Source of the DNA: Tianweitania sp. UT-5YL-CI-8
Lineage (GTDB): Bacteria; Pseudomonadota; Alphaproteobacteria; Rhizobiales; Rhizobiaceae
Direction of reading: 5' to 3'
Assembly: GCF_030010215.1 (NCBI RefSeq)
Contig: NZ_JASCRR010000006.1
Coordinates: forward strand, 211,229-275,228
Length of the DNA stretch: 64,000 bases
Position numbers and translations under genes: made by a program. Position 1 is the first letter of the stretch. The number at the start of each line of letters is the position of its first letter. This document shows positions 10,243 through 17,908 of the stretch, in pieces. The notes under the pieces were generated by a model. The model made no database searches, had not been told where the DNA came from, and saw only the letters and a program-made list of their open reading frames with translations.

Positions 10243-10953
10243 ATGACAGCCACGGCTCAGCGATCAGACAGAACCAAGGTGGGAGGGCGGCTCGCAGGCC
10301 GCGGCGACCTCACAGCGTTCCTCATGCAGCTCTGCGAAGAGGTCGAGGCCGACTGCTACCTGCTGCTGGCGATGCACCAGACGCATGACGGACCGCAACC
10401 GGAGATCGTCTCCTCCAACTGGATCTACGACGCCATACAACTCGCGGGCCATGCTCTCATTGCAGCCCTGGCGCAAGGGCCGCTGGCGACCGGTCCCGGC
10501 ATCCGGCCGCAATCGGTGTCCACGGCGCAGTCCGAGACCATAGACGGCGTGCTCGACAGCGAGGAAGCGCGCATGCTCGACGTGCTCGGCCATGGCGAAA
10601 TCTTCTCGTTGCGGCTGCATGTCGGCCACCAGCGTCTGTTCCTGCTGCTCTCCTCCGCCGATGCCGGCATCATCGACCCGGCAAAGCTGTCGAAGATTCA
10701 GTTCAACTGCTGCTATGCACTGTCGCAAATGCCCGAACTGCTCAGCGCCTCGCGCCTGCAGGACCCATTGTCCGACCGCGAGCGCGAATGTCTGTTCTGG
10801 GTGTCGGAAGGCAAGACCACCGACGATGTCGCGATGATCCTGGGCGTGTCGTCCAACACGGTGAACAGCTACATCACCCACGCCATCCAGAAATTGTCCG
10901 CCAGCAATCGCGCAATGGCCATCGCCACGGCAATCAGGAACGGAATCATTTGA
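10243..10953 (+). CDS. visN: VisN-like LuxR-family flagellar master regulator subunit
   Basis: A 236-residue LuxR-type protein: an N-terminal sensory-like region with no recognisable autoinducer-binding signature and a C-terminal GerE helix-turn-helix (LSDRERECLFWVSEGKT near residue 172 through NTVNSYITHAIQKL). In Sinorhizobium meliloti VisN and VisR are adjacent LuxR-type proteins of about 245 residues that act together at the top of the flagellar hierarchy by activating rem. The gene pair here, with a rem/ftcR gene 1.5 kb away, fits that arrangement. ATG 10243 is the likeliest start. The name rests on synteny and size more than on residue matches. Confidence 0.72.
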   Translation: MTATAQRSDRTKVGGRLAGRGDLTAFLMQLCEEVEADCYLLLAMHQTHDGPQPEIVSSNWIYDAIQLAGHALIAALAQGPLATGPGIRPQSVSTAQSETIDGVLDSEEARMLDVLGHGEIFSLRLHVGHQRLFLLLSSADAGIIDPAKLSKIQFNCCYALSQMPELLSASRLQDPLSDRERECLFWVSEGKTTDDVAMILGVSSNTVNSYITHAIQKLSASNRAMAIATAIRNGII

Positions 10954-11702
10954 AACGCCGGCTCTTCAGCGCACCGATCGTCGAGCAGAACACCGCGCCC
11001 TTGGGCGTCAAGGTGCCCGCGCAGACGTCGGCGACCGGCAAGCTGCCCGATGCCGTTCGCCACTGCCGCTGGATCGCCACCGACCTCAACGCGGAGCATT
11101 TCGGCGTCTATATGCTCAACGTCTCGTCGGAAGGCGTGACCATGACAGCGTGCTTCGATTCGCACTATCCTGAATTCTGCCGCGCCGCTCCTCAACTTGC
11201 CGGCATCGACCGAAAACAGCTGGCGCGGCATGCGCGAGCCTCGACCGCGCCATGCTGGTGGGGCAGAAATGCAGCCTTCGCGGATGTGATGCAGGACCTG
11301 CCCTTCGCCCCCCGGATCGGCGGGGCTGATATGGACACGAGCGGTGTGGCCTTCCCCGTCAACACGGAGCGCGGCCAAAGCGGCGTCGCTGTGTTTTCCG
11401 GCACGGAGCTGATGGCGGAGGCCGACAGCATCCATGAGTTTCACGGCCGCTGTTTTTCGCTGTTCGAGGCCGTCTACCGAATCCGCCGCACGGAAGCGGA
11501 ACGCGCGCCGGCAATCTCGCGGCGCGAGCTCGAATGCCTGCGGCTGACTTCGGCCGGCTGCACCAGCGAGGAGATTGCGCGGCAGCTCAAGCTGTCGGTA
11601 CACACGGCCAACCAGTATCTGACCCAGACGGCGCAGAAGCTGAACGCGGTCAACCGCATGCATGCGGTCGCCAAGGCGCTTCGACTCGGCCTGATCGATT
11701 GA
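10950..11702 (+). CDS. visR: VisR-like LuxR-family flagellar master regulator subunit
   Basis: A 250-residue LuxR-type protein with the C-terminal helix-turn-helix (SRRELECLRLTSAGCTSEEI near residue 192, then SVHTANQYLTQTAQKL). The reading frame has no ATG near the end of visN. A TTG at 10950 overlaps the visN stop (TTGA) and is preceded by AGGAACGG, so the two genes are probably translationally coupled and made in equal amounts, as expected for subunits that work together. About 70 residues of the N-terminal half are diagnostic of nothing else I recognise. Confidence 0.72.
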   Translation: MKRRLFSAPIVEQNTAPLGVKVPAQTSATGKLPDAVRHCRWIATDLNAEHFGVYMLNVSSEGVTMTACFDSHYPEFCRAAPQLAGIDRKQLARHARASTAPCWWGRNAAFADVMQDLPFAPRIGGADMDTSGVAFPVNTERGQSGVAVFSGTELMAEADSIHEFHGRCFSLFEAVYRIRRTEAERAPAISRRELECLRLTSAGCTSEEIARQLKLSVHTANQYLTQTAQKLNAVNRMHAVAKALRLGLID

Positions 11703-11706
11703 AGCT

Positions 11707-12144
11707 TCAGGAAAGGCTCAACGGCTGGGTTGTCTGGAAGCGTGCCCGATCCAGCGCCGAGGCCAGAAAATCCGTGTCGGCCTGCGGATCGTCGTTGGGC
11801 TTGTCGAACGACACGTAGTTGATCTCGATCGACGCATCGAGCGCCGTCATGGTGAGCTGGAAATAGACCTTCGCCCCTTCGGGGCAAAGTTCCAGGTCGA
11901 GCACCACACGCGGATTTCCCTGCCAGCCGATATCCGCTTCGCCGCCATGCCCCAGCCGCAGCGTACCGGGCATGAAATAGAGTTCCGCCGAGGAATCGAC
12001 GATATCGGACAGCGAAGCGAAATGCTCGAGCCGGATGAACGCGATGTAGTCGGCGATATCGACGAGCCGCAATTCGCGCACCACCGGATGCATCGCATCG
12101 GCGACGATCGCTTCCCGGGATGCTGCGTGCTCCTGTCGGTTCAT
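11707..12144 (-). CDS. conserved-looking hypothetical protein between visR and ftcR
   Basis: A 145-residue soluble protein I do not recognise. The start at 12144 (MNRQEH) is preferred over a much longer frame whose first 77 codons look non-coding. The central part reads as alternating beta strands (AELYFMPGTLRLG, NPRVVLDLELCP, KVYFQLTM), suggesting a small beta-rich fold; there is no signal peptide or membrane segment. It converges on visR with 4 bases between them and diverges from ftcR, so it may be connected to motility control, but nothing in its sequence proves that. Confidence 0.6.
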   Translation of the reverse strand: MNRQEHAASREAIVADAMHPVVRELRLVDIADYIAFIRLEHFASLSDIVDSSAELYFMPGTLRLGHGGEADIGWQGNPRVVLDLELCPEGAKVYFQLTMTALDASIEINYVSFDKPNDDPQADTDFLASALDRARFQTTQPLSLS

Positions 12145-12437
12145 AAATCTCGGCCTTAAATCCTGCGCTGCATGCAAACCAGTTCCGCCACAGCTCGGCA
12201 GACCGCGGCACGAGAAACCTATCCGGCGAAACTTGCTCGTGCATGGAGTGAGACAGGTCGTATGGTCGGCAGCGGGAATGCCGGTTTTTTCGGCAGCGCG
12301 CAGACTGCCTGACAACGGATTAGACCGAGATTCAGCACCCCCAGAAATCAGGCGTGAAATATCGGGGTTATTCACCCGCGGACCAGCGGAGTACCCCTTT
12401 GTAAGTGGGGAAATAAACTGATTCGGAAGGCGGACCG

Positions 12438-13106
12438 ATGATCGTGATCGTCGACGAGCGAGAGCTCGTGACCGATGGATATAACTCGCTTTTCAGCCGT
12501 GAGGGTGTTGCAAGTGCAGGCTTTCGCTCACGTGAATTCGGCGAGTGGGTTTCCAGCGCCGCCGACGAGGATTTCCGCTCCGTCCATGCCTTTCTGATTG
12601 GCGATTGTGGCAATTCTCAGGTATCGCCGAGCAGCATCCGGGACAGGACCGACGCGCCCGTTATTGCGCTGAGCGACCAGCACACATTGGAGCAGACGCT
12701 CCGGCTGTTCGAATCCGGCGTTGACGACGTCATCCGCAAACCGGTCCACATTCGCGAAATTCTCGCGCGCATTTCGGCCATTCGCCGCCGTGCCCAGCCT
12801 GAGACAGGCTGCACCGATATAGCCGACATGCGGATCTTCACGGACGGGCGCGATCCGGAAATCAACGGCCAGCCTATGCCGCTGCCGCGCCGCGAGCGCC
12901 GCATCCTCGAATACCTCGCCAGCAATCGCGGCCGCCGCGTTACCAAGACCCAGGTCTTCAACGCCATCTACGGCGTGTTCGACGACGAGGTCGAAGAGAA
13001 TGTGGTGGAGAGCCACATCAGCAAGCTGCGCAAGAAACTGCGCGAGCGGCTGGGCCGCGACCCCATCGAGTCCAAGCGTTTCCTCGGTTATCGTCTCGTC
13101 ATCTAA
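12438..13106 (+). CDS. ftcR: Rem/FtcR-type flagellar transcriptional regulator
   Basis: A 222-residue OmpR-like regulator: an atypical receiver (residues 1-120; Asp6 is kept but the usual DLMMP phosphorylation segment is replaced by LIGDCG, and the Lys of IRKPVH is kept) and a C-terminal winged helix (about 130-222, ending [10 protein letters not shown]). This matches Rem of S. meliloti and FtcR of Brucella, which switch on hook, filament and motor genes under VisNR control and have no known partner kinase. The 293-base upstream spacer is large enough for a regulated promoter. Confidence 0.85.
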   Translation: MIVIVDERELVTDGYNSLFSREGVASAGFRSREFGEWVSSAADEDFRSVHAFLIGDCGNSQVSPSSIRDRTDAPVIALSDQHTLEQTLRLFESGVDDVIRKPVHIREILARISAIRRRAQPETGCTDIADMRIFTDGRDPEINGQPMPLPRRERRILEYLASNRGRRVTKTQVFNAIYGVFDDEVEENVVESHISKLRKKLRERLGRDPIESKRFLGYRLVI

Positions 13107-13268
13107 GCGATATTTTGCTCCTGACCCTGGGCGGTCAGCCTGGCGCAAGACATAAAGGCTACCTCTTTGACCGTGCAAATCGCATAGAGGCATCGTTGAC
13201 GTTTCCCGCGTCCATCCAGCAACCAAGCTTCCGACTTTCCCAGGCCGACCGCGAGCGAGGACGCGCGC

Positions 13269-13616
13269 ATGTACCAACTCTTCTATGACGAGAGGCCGAC
13301 CGACACCGTTGTCGACGCCCGCAACCGCGACAAGCAGGTTCTCGACCGGTCCATCGAAATGCTGATGAAAGCCCGCGCGAGCGGCACCGATTCCCGCGAC
13401 GCAACCGCTGCCCTGCAATTTACCAACCGCGTCTGGACGAGCTTCCTCGACGATTTGGAAAACCCCGAAAGCGCACTACCCAAAGCGTTGCGGTCCAACC
13501 TGATCTCGGTCGGCATGTGGGTCTTGCGCGAGTCCGAAGCCATCCGGGAAGGTCGCGCGCAGAATTTCGACGGCCTGATAGAGGTCTCCCAATTCATCCG
13601 CGATGGATTGCAGTGA
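13269..13616 (+). CDS. flaF: FlaF flagellar biosynthesis regulator
   Basis: A 115-residue protein with the full-length FlaF pattern: N-terminal MYQLFY, a helix with RDKQVLDRSIEML, then ALPKALRSNLISVGMWVLRE in the centre. FlaF is needed for flagellin synthesis and works opposite FlbT in Caulobacter and rhizobia. Usually flaF is next to flbT and downstream of flgE-flgK-flgL. Here it directly follows ftcR by 162 bases and no flbT follows, so the surrounding flagellar genes appear to have been lost or moved. Confidence 0.85.
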   Translation: MYQLFYDERPTDTVVDARNRDKQVLDRSIEMLMKARASGTDSRDATAALQFTNRVWTSFLDDLENPESALPKALRSNLISVGMWVLRESEAIREGRAQNFDGLIEVSQFIRDGLQ

Positions 13617-13702
13617 CGATAGAAGCCGGCGCGCGGTTCTGCCGCTGAGCGGCACAGCCTTGACATCAAGGGTCGGAAAATTCTCGCATTCTGTCGCCCT
13701 AC

Positions 13703-13720
13703 GTTGACGTAAACGTCAAC
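13703..13720. promoter_or_regulatory. palindromic operator (LiuR/MerR-like) upstream of SCP2 gene
   Basis: A perfect 8-base inverted repeat, GTTGACGT-AA-ACGTCAAC, lies about 80 bases before the SCP2 start. It resembles the ACGT-centred palindrome bound by LiuR, the MerR-family repressor of branched-chain amino acid and fatty-acid catabolism in proteobacteria. No MerR gene is in the window, so the regulator would act in trans. The match is from memory of the motif, not a computed score. Confidence 0.55.
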
Positions 13721-13801
13721 AAGCATTTATAGCTGGCGTTCCCACCGGCTGTTCGCCGCATTCATCGTCGGCCGGCATAACGTTGCAGAGGAACCAATGC
13801 C

Positions 13802-14086
13802 ATGAGCATTCAGGCAGTCGCCGACAAGATCAAAGCCCAGGTCGAAAGCTCCAGCTTCGACCGTTCGGTGAAATTCGACACCGGCAGTGACGGCGTCATC
13901 GTCATCGACGGTGCAACCATTTCAACCACGGACGCACCTGCGGACTGCACGATCAAGCTTTCGCTCGACGACTTGGAGTCGCTGATTGCGGGCGAACTGA
14001 ACCCTACGATGGCGTTCATGACCGGCAAGATCAAGGTCGAGGGCGACATGTCCGTTGCCATGGCGCTGAGCCAGCTGATCGGCTAG
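13802..14086 (+). CDS. SCP2 sterol-binding-domain protein
   Basis: A 94-residue stand-alone SCP2 domain. The family core is seen in DCTIKLSLDDLESLIAGELNP (residues 48-68, shortened here) and FMTGKIKVEGDM near 75. Such small proteins bind acyl-CoA or other lipids and are often linked to fatty-acid breakdown. It begins at ATG 13802 after GAGGAACC. The operator-like palindrome upstream supports a link to acyl-CoA catabolism. It ends before a hairpin at 14097-14125. Confidence 0.85.
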   Translation: MSIQAVADKIKAQVESSSFDRSVKFDTGSDGVIVIDGATISTTDAPADCTIKLSLDDLESLIAGELNPTMAFMTGKIKVEGDMSVAMALSQLIG

Positions 14087-14096
14087 AGCCATTAAC

Positions 14097-14125
14097 TGCC
14101 CGGAACGTCCATCGCGCTCCGGGCA
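14097..14125 (+). terminator. hairpin after SCP2 gene (weak terminator)
   Basis: TGCCCGGA (14097-14104) pairs with TCCGGGCA (14118-14125) across a 13-base loop. The tail has only a weak T run, so termination is probable but not certain. Confidence 0.5.
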
Positions 14126-14336
14126 ACTTCTTGCAGGCGAACTGCCACCAAACGGCGAGCATCCACCGCTGCGCTCCCCACGCCAGCGCGCCACGGACAC
14201 TGCAAATTTTGGATCGGCGCCCGCACGCGTCATCGCCCAGCAGTTGCCTGCGATGGAGGGCGTGACGCGGAAAGCTCTTCAATCGACTATTGGTTGCTAC
14301 GCTGGATACTGAGAAGCGATCCGGCGTAGTTTGCCG

Positions 14337-14930
14337 TCAGGCGGCGATTGCGGCCTGTACCAGGCGCTGCTTGCGGCCGGCTGCCTTGAGCACGCCCTTG
14401 GCGCCGTCAAGAGCGCCTTCGACCAGTTCCAGCGCCAGGAAGCGATGCTGCTCGTAGGGGCCGGGCATGGCGAGCGAGCCGGTCTTCTCGGCGGTGAAGC
14501 CGAACCGCGCATAGTAGGGCGCGTCGCCGACCAGCAGGATGACCTGGTGGCCAAGCCGCGCAGCTTCGCCGATGGCATGCCGCATCAGCGCCGAACCGAT
14601 GCCGGCACTTTTCACCGTCGGATCAACGGCCAGCGGACCGAGCAGCAGCGCCTTCGCACCGCCCTCGCCTGCCGTCACGTCCCACAGACGGACAGTGCCG
14701 ATCAGGGCGCCTGAACCGTCGCGTGCGACGAAGGCAAGGCCTTCCGACGGGCGGCGGCCGCGCCGCAGCTTTTCCGACGACTTGCGCTTGCGGCCCGCGC
14801 CCATGGCACGGTCGAGCAGCGCTTCGCGCGCGGCGATATCGCCATCGGCTTCGACGCCGACCACGAAGGTGGCCGCATCCTGCCAGGCATTGGTGTCGAT
14901 GGTGTGAGCGAGAGAGGTCGAGAGTTCCAT
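14337..14930 (-). CDS. GNAT-family N-acetyltransferase
   Basis: A 197-residue acetyltransferase. The acetyl-CoA-binding motif is seen as SAGIGSALMRHAI near residue 108, preceded by the beta-strand LGPLAVDP; APYYARFGF near 135 is the typical end of the fold. It lies 100 bases downstream of the ornithine decarboxylase gene on the same strand, with a 9-base-arm hairpin (14976-14997) in between, so the two are probably one transcript. A polyamine-related acetylation is an attractive but unproven idea; many GNATs of this type act on proteins or antibiotics. Confidence 0.82.
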   Translation of the reverse strand: MELSTSLAHTIDTNAWQDAATFVVGVEADGDIAAREALLDRAMGAGRKRKSSEKLRRGRRPSEGLAFVARDGSGALIGTVRLWDVTAGEGGAKALLLGPLAVDPTVKSAGIGSALMRHAIGEAARLGHQVILLVGDAPYYARFGFTAEKTGSLAMPGPYEQHRFLALELVEGALDGAKGVLKAAGRKQRLVQAAIAA

Positions 14931-15030
14931 GTCCGTGATCCTTCACGAGCGGAGATTGTCCACAAGCGAGCGGAATCGGGCGGAACAGTCCGCCCGAGAC
15001 CTATAGTGATCCGAGGGGCTTTTGAGCCCG

Positions 15031-16164
15031 TCAGATCACGTAGGATCGGAGAGGCTCGAAGCCGTTGAAGGCGACCGAGGAGTAGGTCGTCGTGTAGGCG
15101 CCGGTGCCCTCGATCAGCACCTCGTCGCCGATGGTCAGCGACAGCGGCAGCGGATACGGCGTCTTCTCATACATCACATCGGCCGAATCGCAGGTCGGGC
15201 CGGCGAGCACGCAAGGCGCGGTCTCGGAACCGTCATGCACGGTCGAGATCGGGTAGCGGATCGCCTCGTCCATCGTCTCGGCGAGACCGCCGAACTTGCC
15301 GATGTCGAGGAATACCCAGCGCACATTGTCGTTGTCGGCCTTCTTGGAGATCAGCACGACTTCCGACTTGATGACGCCGGCATTGCCCACCATGCCGCGG
15401 CCCGGCTCGATGATCGTCTCGGGGATGTTGTTGCCGAAGTGCTTGCTCAGCGCTTCGAAGATGGCCTGGCCGTAAGCCTGCGCCACCGGAACATCCTTGA
15501 GGTAACGGGTCGGGAAGCCGCCGCCCATATTGACCATCTTGAGCACGATGCCTTCATTGGCCAGCGTGGCGAATACGCGCTTGGCATCGCCCAGCGCGCG
15601 GTCCCAGGCCGACAGGTCGCACTGCTGCGAACCGACATGGAACGACACGCCATAGGCGTCGAGGCCGAGCGAGCGGGCATGGCGCAGCACGTCGACCGCC
15701 ATCGCCGGCACGCAGCCGAATTTGCGCGACAGCGGCCATTCCGCGCCTTCGCCATCGGTCAGCACGCGACAGAACACGCGGGCGCCGGGCGCTGCACGGG
15801 CGATCTTGTCGACTTCTTCGACCGAATCGACGGCGAACAGGGCGATGCCGAGCTCATGGGCGCGGGCGATGTCACGCTCCTTCTTGATGGTGTTGCCGAA
15901 GGAGATGCGGTCGGCGGTGGCGCCGGCGTCGAGCGCCATTTCGATCTCGGCAACCGAAGCGGTGTCGAAGGACGAGCCCATCGAAGCGAGCAGACGCAGG
16001 ATTTCCGGCGCGGGGTTCGCCTTTACGGCATAGTAGATGCGCGACTGCGGAAGCGCCTTCTCGAAGGCGCGAAAATTGTCGGCGACCACATCGAGGTCGA
16101 GCACGAGGCACGGACCGTTCGGACGACGGGTGGCGAGGAAGTCGAGGACGCGCTGAGTGGCCAT
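15031..16164 (-). CDS. type III PLP ornithine (ornithine/lysine) decarboxylase
   Basis: A 377-residue fold-type III decarboxylase. The PLP lysine is Lys48 in YYAVKANP, the glycine-rich phosphate loop is GGGFP near 218, and the substrate-binding Cys-Asp pair is in GPTCDSADV near 320. It converts ornithine to putrescine (lysine to cadaverine in some homologues) in the cytoplasm. Start ATG 16164 is set by GGAGAG; an upstream Met at 16176 overlaps that site. A long conserved-type leader precedes it, and homospermidine synthase, which uses putrescine, is encoded 19 kb away. Confidence 0.92.
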   Translation of the reverse strand: MATQRVLDFLATRRPNGPCLVLDLDVVADNFRAFEKALPQSRIYYAVKANPAPEILRLLASMGSSFDTASVAEIEMALDAGATADRISFGNTIKKERDIARAHELGIALFAVDSVEEVDKIARAAPGARVFCRVLTDGEGAEWPLSRKFGCVPAMAVDVLRHARSLGLDAYGVSFHVGSQQCDLSAWDRALGDAKRVFATLANEGIVLKMVNMGGGFPTRYLKDVPVAQAYGQAIFEALSKHFGNNIPETIIEPGRGMVGNAGVIKSEVVLISKKADNDNVRWVFLDIGKFGGLAETMDEAIRYPISTVHDGSETAPCVLAGPTCDSADVMYEKTPYPLPLSLTIGDEVLIEGTGAYTTTYSSVAFNGFEPLRSYVI

Positions 16165-16600
16165 AAGTCTCTCCATTCACGCTTTTTTAGCGTGCATAAA
16201 AGGCTGCGGTCAGCGGGCGGTCAGCCTCGCGAACACGCTGTGGACAAAGGCGCAACCGCATATCCATGAAACCAGCCGGTGGAGACCCCGGATCCATGGA
16301 CGCGCTCTGCGCGGCGATGAACTCTCAGCCTGCCCGGCTGAAAATCCGCTTTGTCTGCCTTGGCTTGGAAATGGGAGACCCGTTCCGCACTGCCGGCAAT
16401 GAAGGTGTGCCTCTTTAGTAACCCCGGCATTTGGACAACCGGAAGAGAACCAGAAAGGCCCGCACCGTCGTTGCTTCAAGGTGTCCTCGGGTCTGTGGTT
16501 GGCCACTGAACCGACTGGAGGGGTTAGCTCGAGTTACCTTACCGATTTCCTCGCCATTCGAGGGATCGGCGGACACCCACAGGCACGTGCGACTTTGGGC
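16165..16600 (-). promoter_or_regulatory. speF-type RNA leader of ornithine decarboxylase
   Basis: About 436 untranslated bases separate the probable transcription start from the decarboxylase ATG. Rhizobial decarboxylase genes of this type carry the speF RNA motif (Rfam RF00518) in this position, and the leader shows rich pairing potential. The last element is a compact hairpin, CACGCT-AAAAA-AGCGTG in the RNA (16178-16194), ending just before the ribosome-binding site. A GTG-started frame (16506-16210) runs through the leader, but its composition does not look like a real gene. Function of the motif is presumed to be polyamine-responsive control. Confidence 0.65.
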
Positions 16601-16606
16601 AGGGCG

Positions 16607-16635
16607 GATATAGGCGCGTCGCCTGTCACAATCAA
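16607..16635 (-). promoter_or_regulatory. sigma-70-type promoter for the decarboxylase leader
   Basis: Read on the reverse strand, a -35 TTGATT (16635-16630) and a -10 TATATC (16612-16607) are separated by 17 bases. This predicts a transcript start near 16600. Confidence 0.5.
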
Positions 16636-16709
16636 ATAAAAACTCGGCTTCGCTTGAAAAAAATCGAACGGTGAACGACGGTGTGCGAATTGTGCATCAG
16701 GGGCGAACA

Positions 16710-17903
16710 ATGACTTCCGAGACCGATCCTCTCAACGCTTTCGTCCAGACCGACCAAACCACTGTTTTTGCTGAGAAAGACGGGCTTTTGTCGGGACTTC
16801 GCCTCGCCGTGAAGGACATCTATGCCGTTGCGGGCATGCGGACCGGTTGCGGCAATCTCGACCGGCTGGCAGAGGCAAATCCCGAAGAACGGACCGCTCC
16901 GGCGGTCCAGGCCATCCTCGACGCGGGCGCGCGATTCGTCGGCAAGACCCAGACCGACGAACTCGCCTTCTCGCTGATGGGCCAAAACGCGCACTACCCC
17001 TTCCCGATCAATCCAAAGGCACCTGAACGCGTCACCGGCGGATCGTCCTCGGGTTCGGCGGCCGCCGTGGCCGGCGGACTGGCCGATATCGCCATCGGCT
17101 CCGACACGGGCGGCTCGATCCGCGCGCCGGCGAGCTTTTGCGGCCTGATCGGATTGCGCACCACGCAGGGGCGCATTTCGCTGGAGGGCGCCATGAAACT
17201 GGCGCCCAGTCTCGACACGTTCGGCTGGTTCGCCCGCGACATCGACGTTTATGAGAAGGTAGCAACGCTTCTTCTTGCCCCTGACAAGGGTCCGGCTCTG
17301 ACGCGCAGTTTCACCATTGGGTGGATCGACGACCTGCTGCCTGGAGACGCCGAACGCACCGAATATCAGCGTATGGCTGGCATCGTCGCTTCGGTGCTTG
17401 GAAAAGCGGAGCCGGCCAAAGCATTCAGCGCCGAACCGGATCAACTCTATTGGGCGTTTCGCAAGATCCAGGCATTCGAGGCCTGGGCCGAGCATGGCGA
17501 CTGGATTTCCGCAGGGAACCGGACTCTCGGTCCCGGCGTCGGCGACCGCTTCCAGTTTGGGGCCACGGTTTCCCGCGATGACTACGATACGGAACAGGCC
17601 CTGCGCGCGGCGTTCCGCGAGGAACTCGCAGCCCTGCTCGGATCGGACGGCGTGATTGTTATGCCGACTGTGCCGAGTGCGGCACCATTGATCGGCCTGC
17701 CCCAGGACGAGCTTCAGGCCTATCGCGAGCGGGCGCTGCGCATGCTGTGTCTCTCCGGTTTGTCCGGCTTCCCGCAGATCACGCTGCCGCTCGGCACCGT
17801 CCATGGCGCGCCTTTCGGCATCTCGCTGCTCGGACCGAACGGAAGCGACCTTGCGCTGATCGACCTCGGAAGACGCATTCTCAGCATCGCGGCCAAGGAG
17901 TAA
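16710..17903 (+). CDS. amidase-signature-family amidase
   Basis: A 397-residue amidase of the AS family with the whole Ser-cisSer-Lys triad: Lys35 in AVKDIY, the cis-Ser in GGSSSGSAAAV (about 112-114) and the nucleophile Ser136 in DTGGSIRAP. The enzyme hydrolyses a carboxamide to acid and ammonia; the substrate cannot be told. The start at 16710 follows AGGGGCG. Only 5 bases separate it from the LysR gene downstream, so the regulator is probably co-transcribed and may control the amidase. It is short for the family, lacking extra C-terminal domains. Confidence 0.88.
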   Translation: MTSETDPLNAFVQTDQTTVFAEKDGLLSGLRLAVKDIYAVAGMRTGCGNLDRLAEANPEERTAPAVQAILDAGARFVGKTQTDELAFSLMGQNAHYPFPINPKAPERVTGGSSSGSAAAVAGGLADIAIGSDTGGSIRAPASFCGLIGLRTTQGRISLEGAMKLAPSLDTFGWFARDIDVYEKVATLLLAPDKGPALTRSFTIGWIDDLLPGDAERTEYQRMAGIVASVLGKAEPAKAFSAEPDQLYWAFRKIQAFEAWAEHGDWISAGNRTLGPGVGDRFQFGATVSRDDYDTEQALRAAFREELAALLGSDGVIVMPTVPSAAPLIGLPQDELQAYRERALRMLCLSGLSGFPQITLPLGTVHGAPFGISLLGPNGSDLALIDLGRRILSIAAKE

Positions 17904-17908
17904 CCGGG

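Noticed and set aside
12145..12375. 77-codon N-terminal extension of the unknown gene at 11707-12144
   Set aside because: The extra residues look random and cover the likely ftcR promoter region.
16210..16506. 98-codon reverse frame inside the decarboxylase leader (GTG start), with an inner ATG at 16430
   Set aside because: It lies in a structured RNA region and has no ribosome-binding site or family resemblance. A regulatory leader peptide is not fully excluded.
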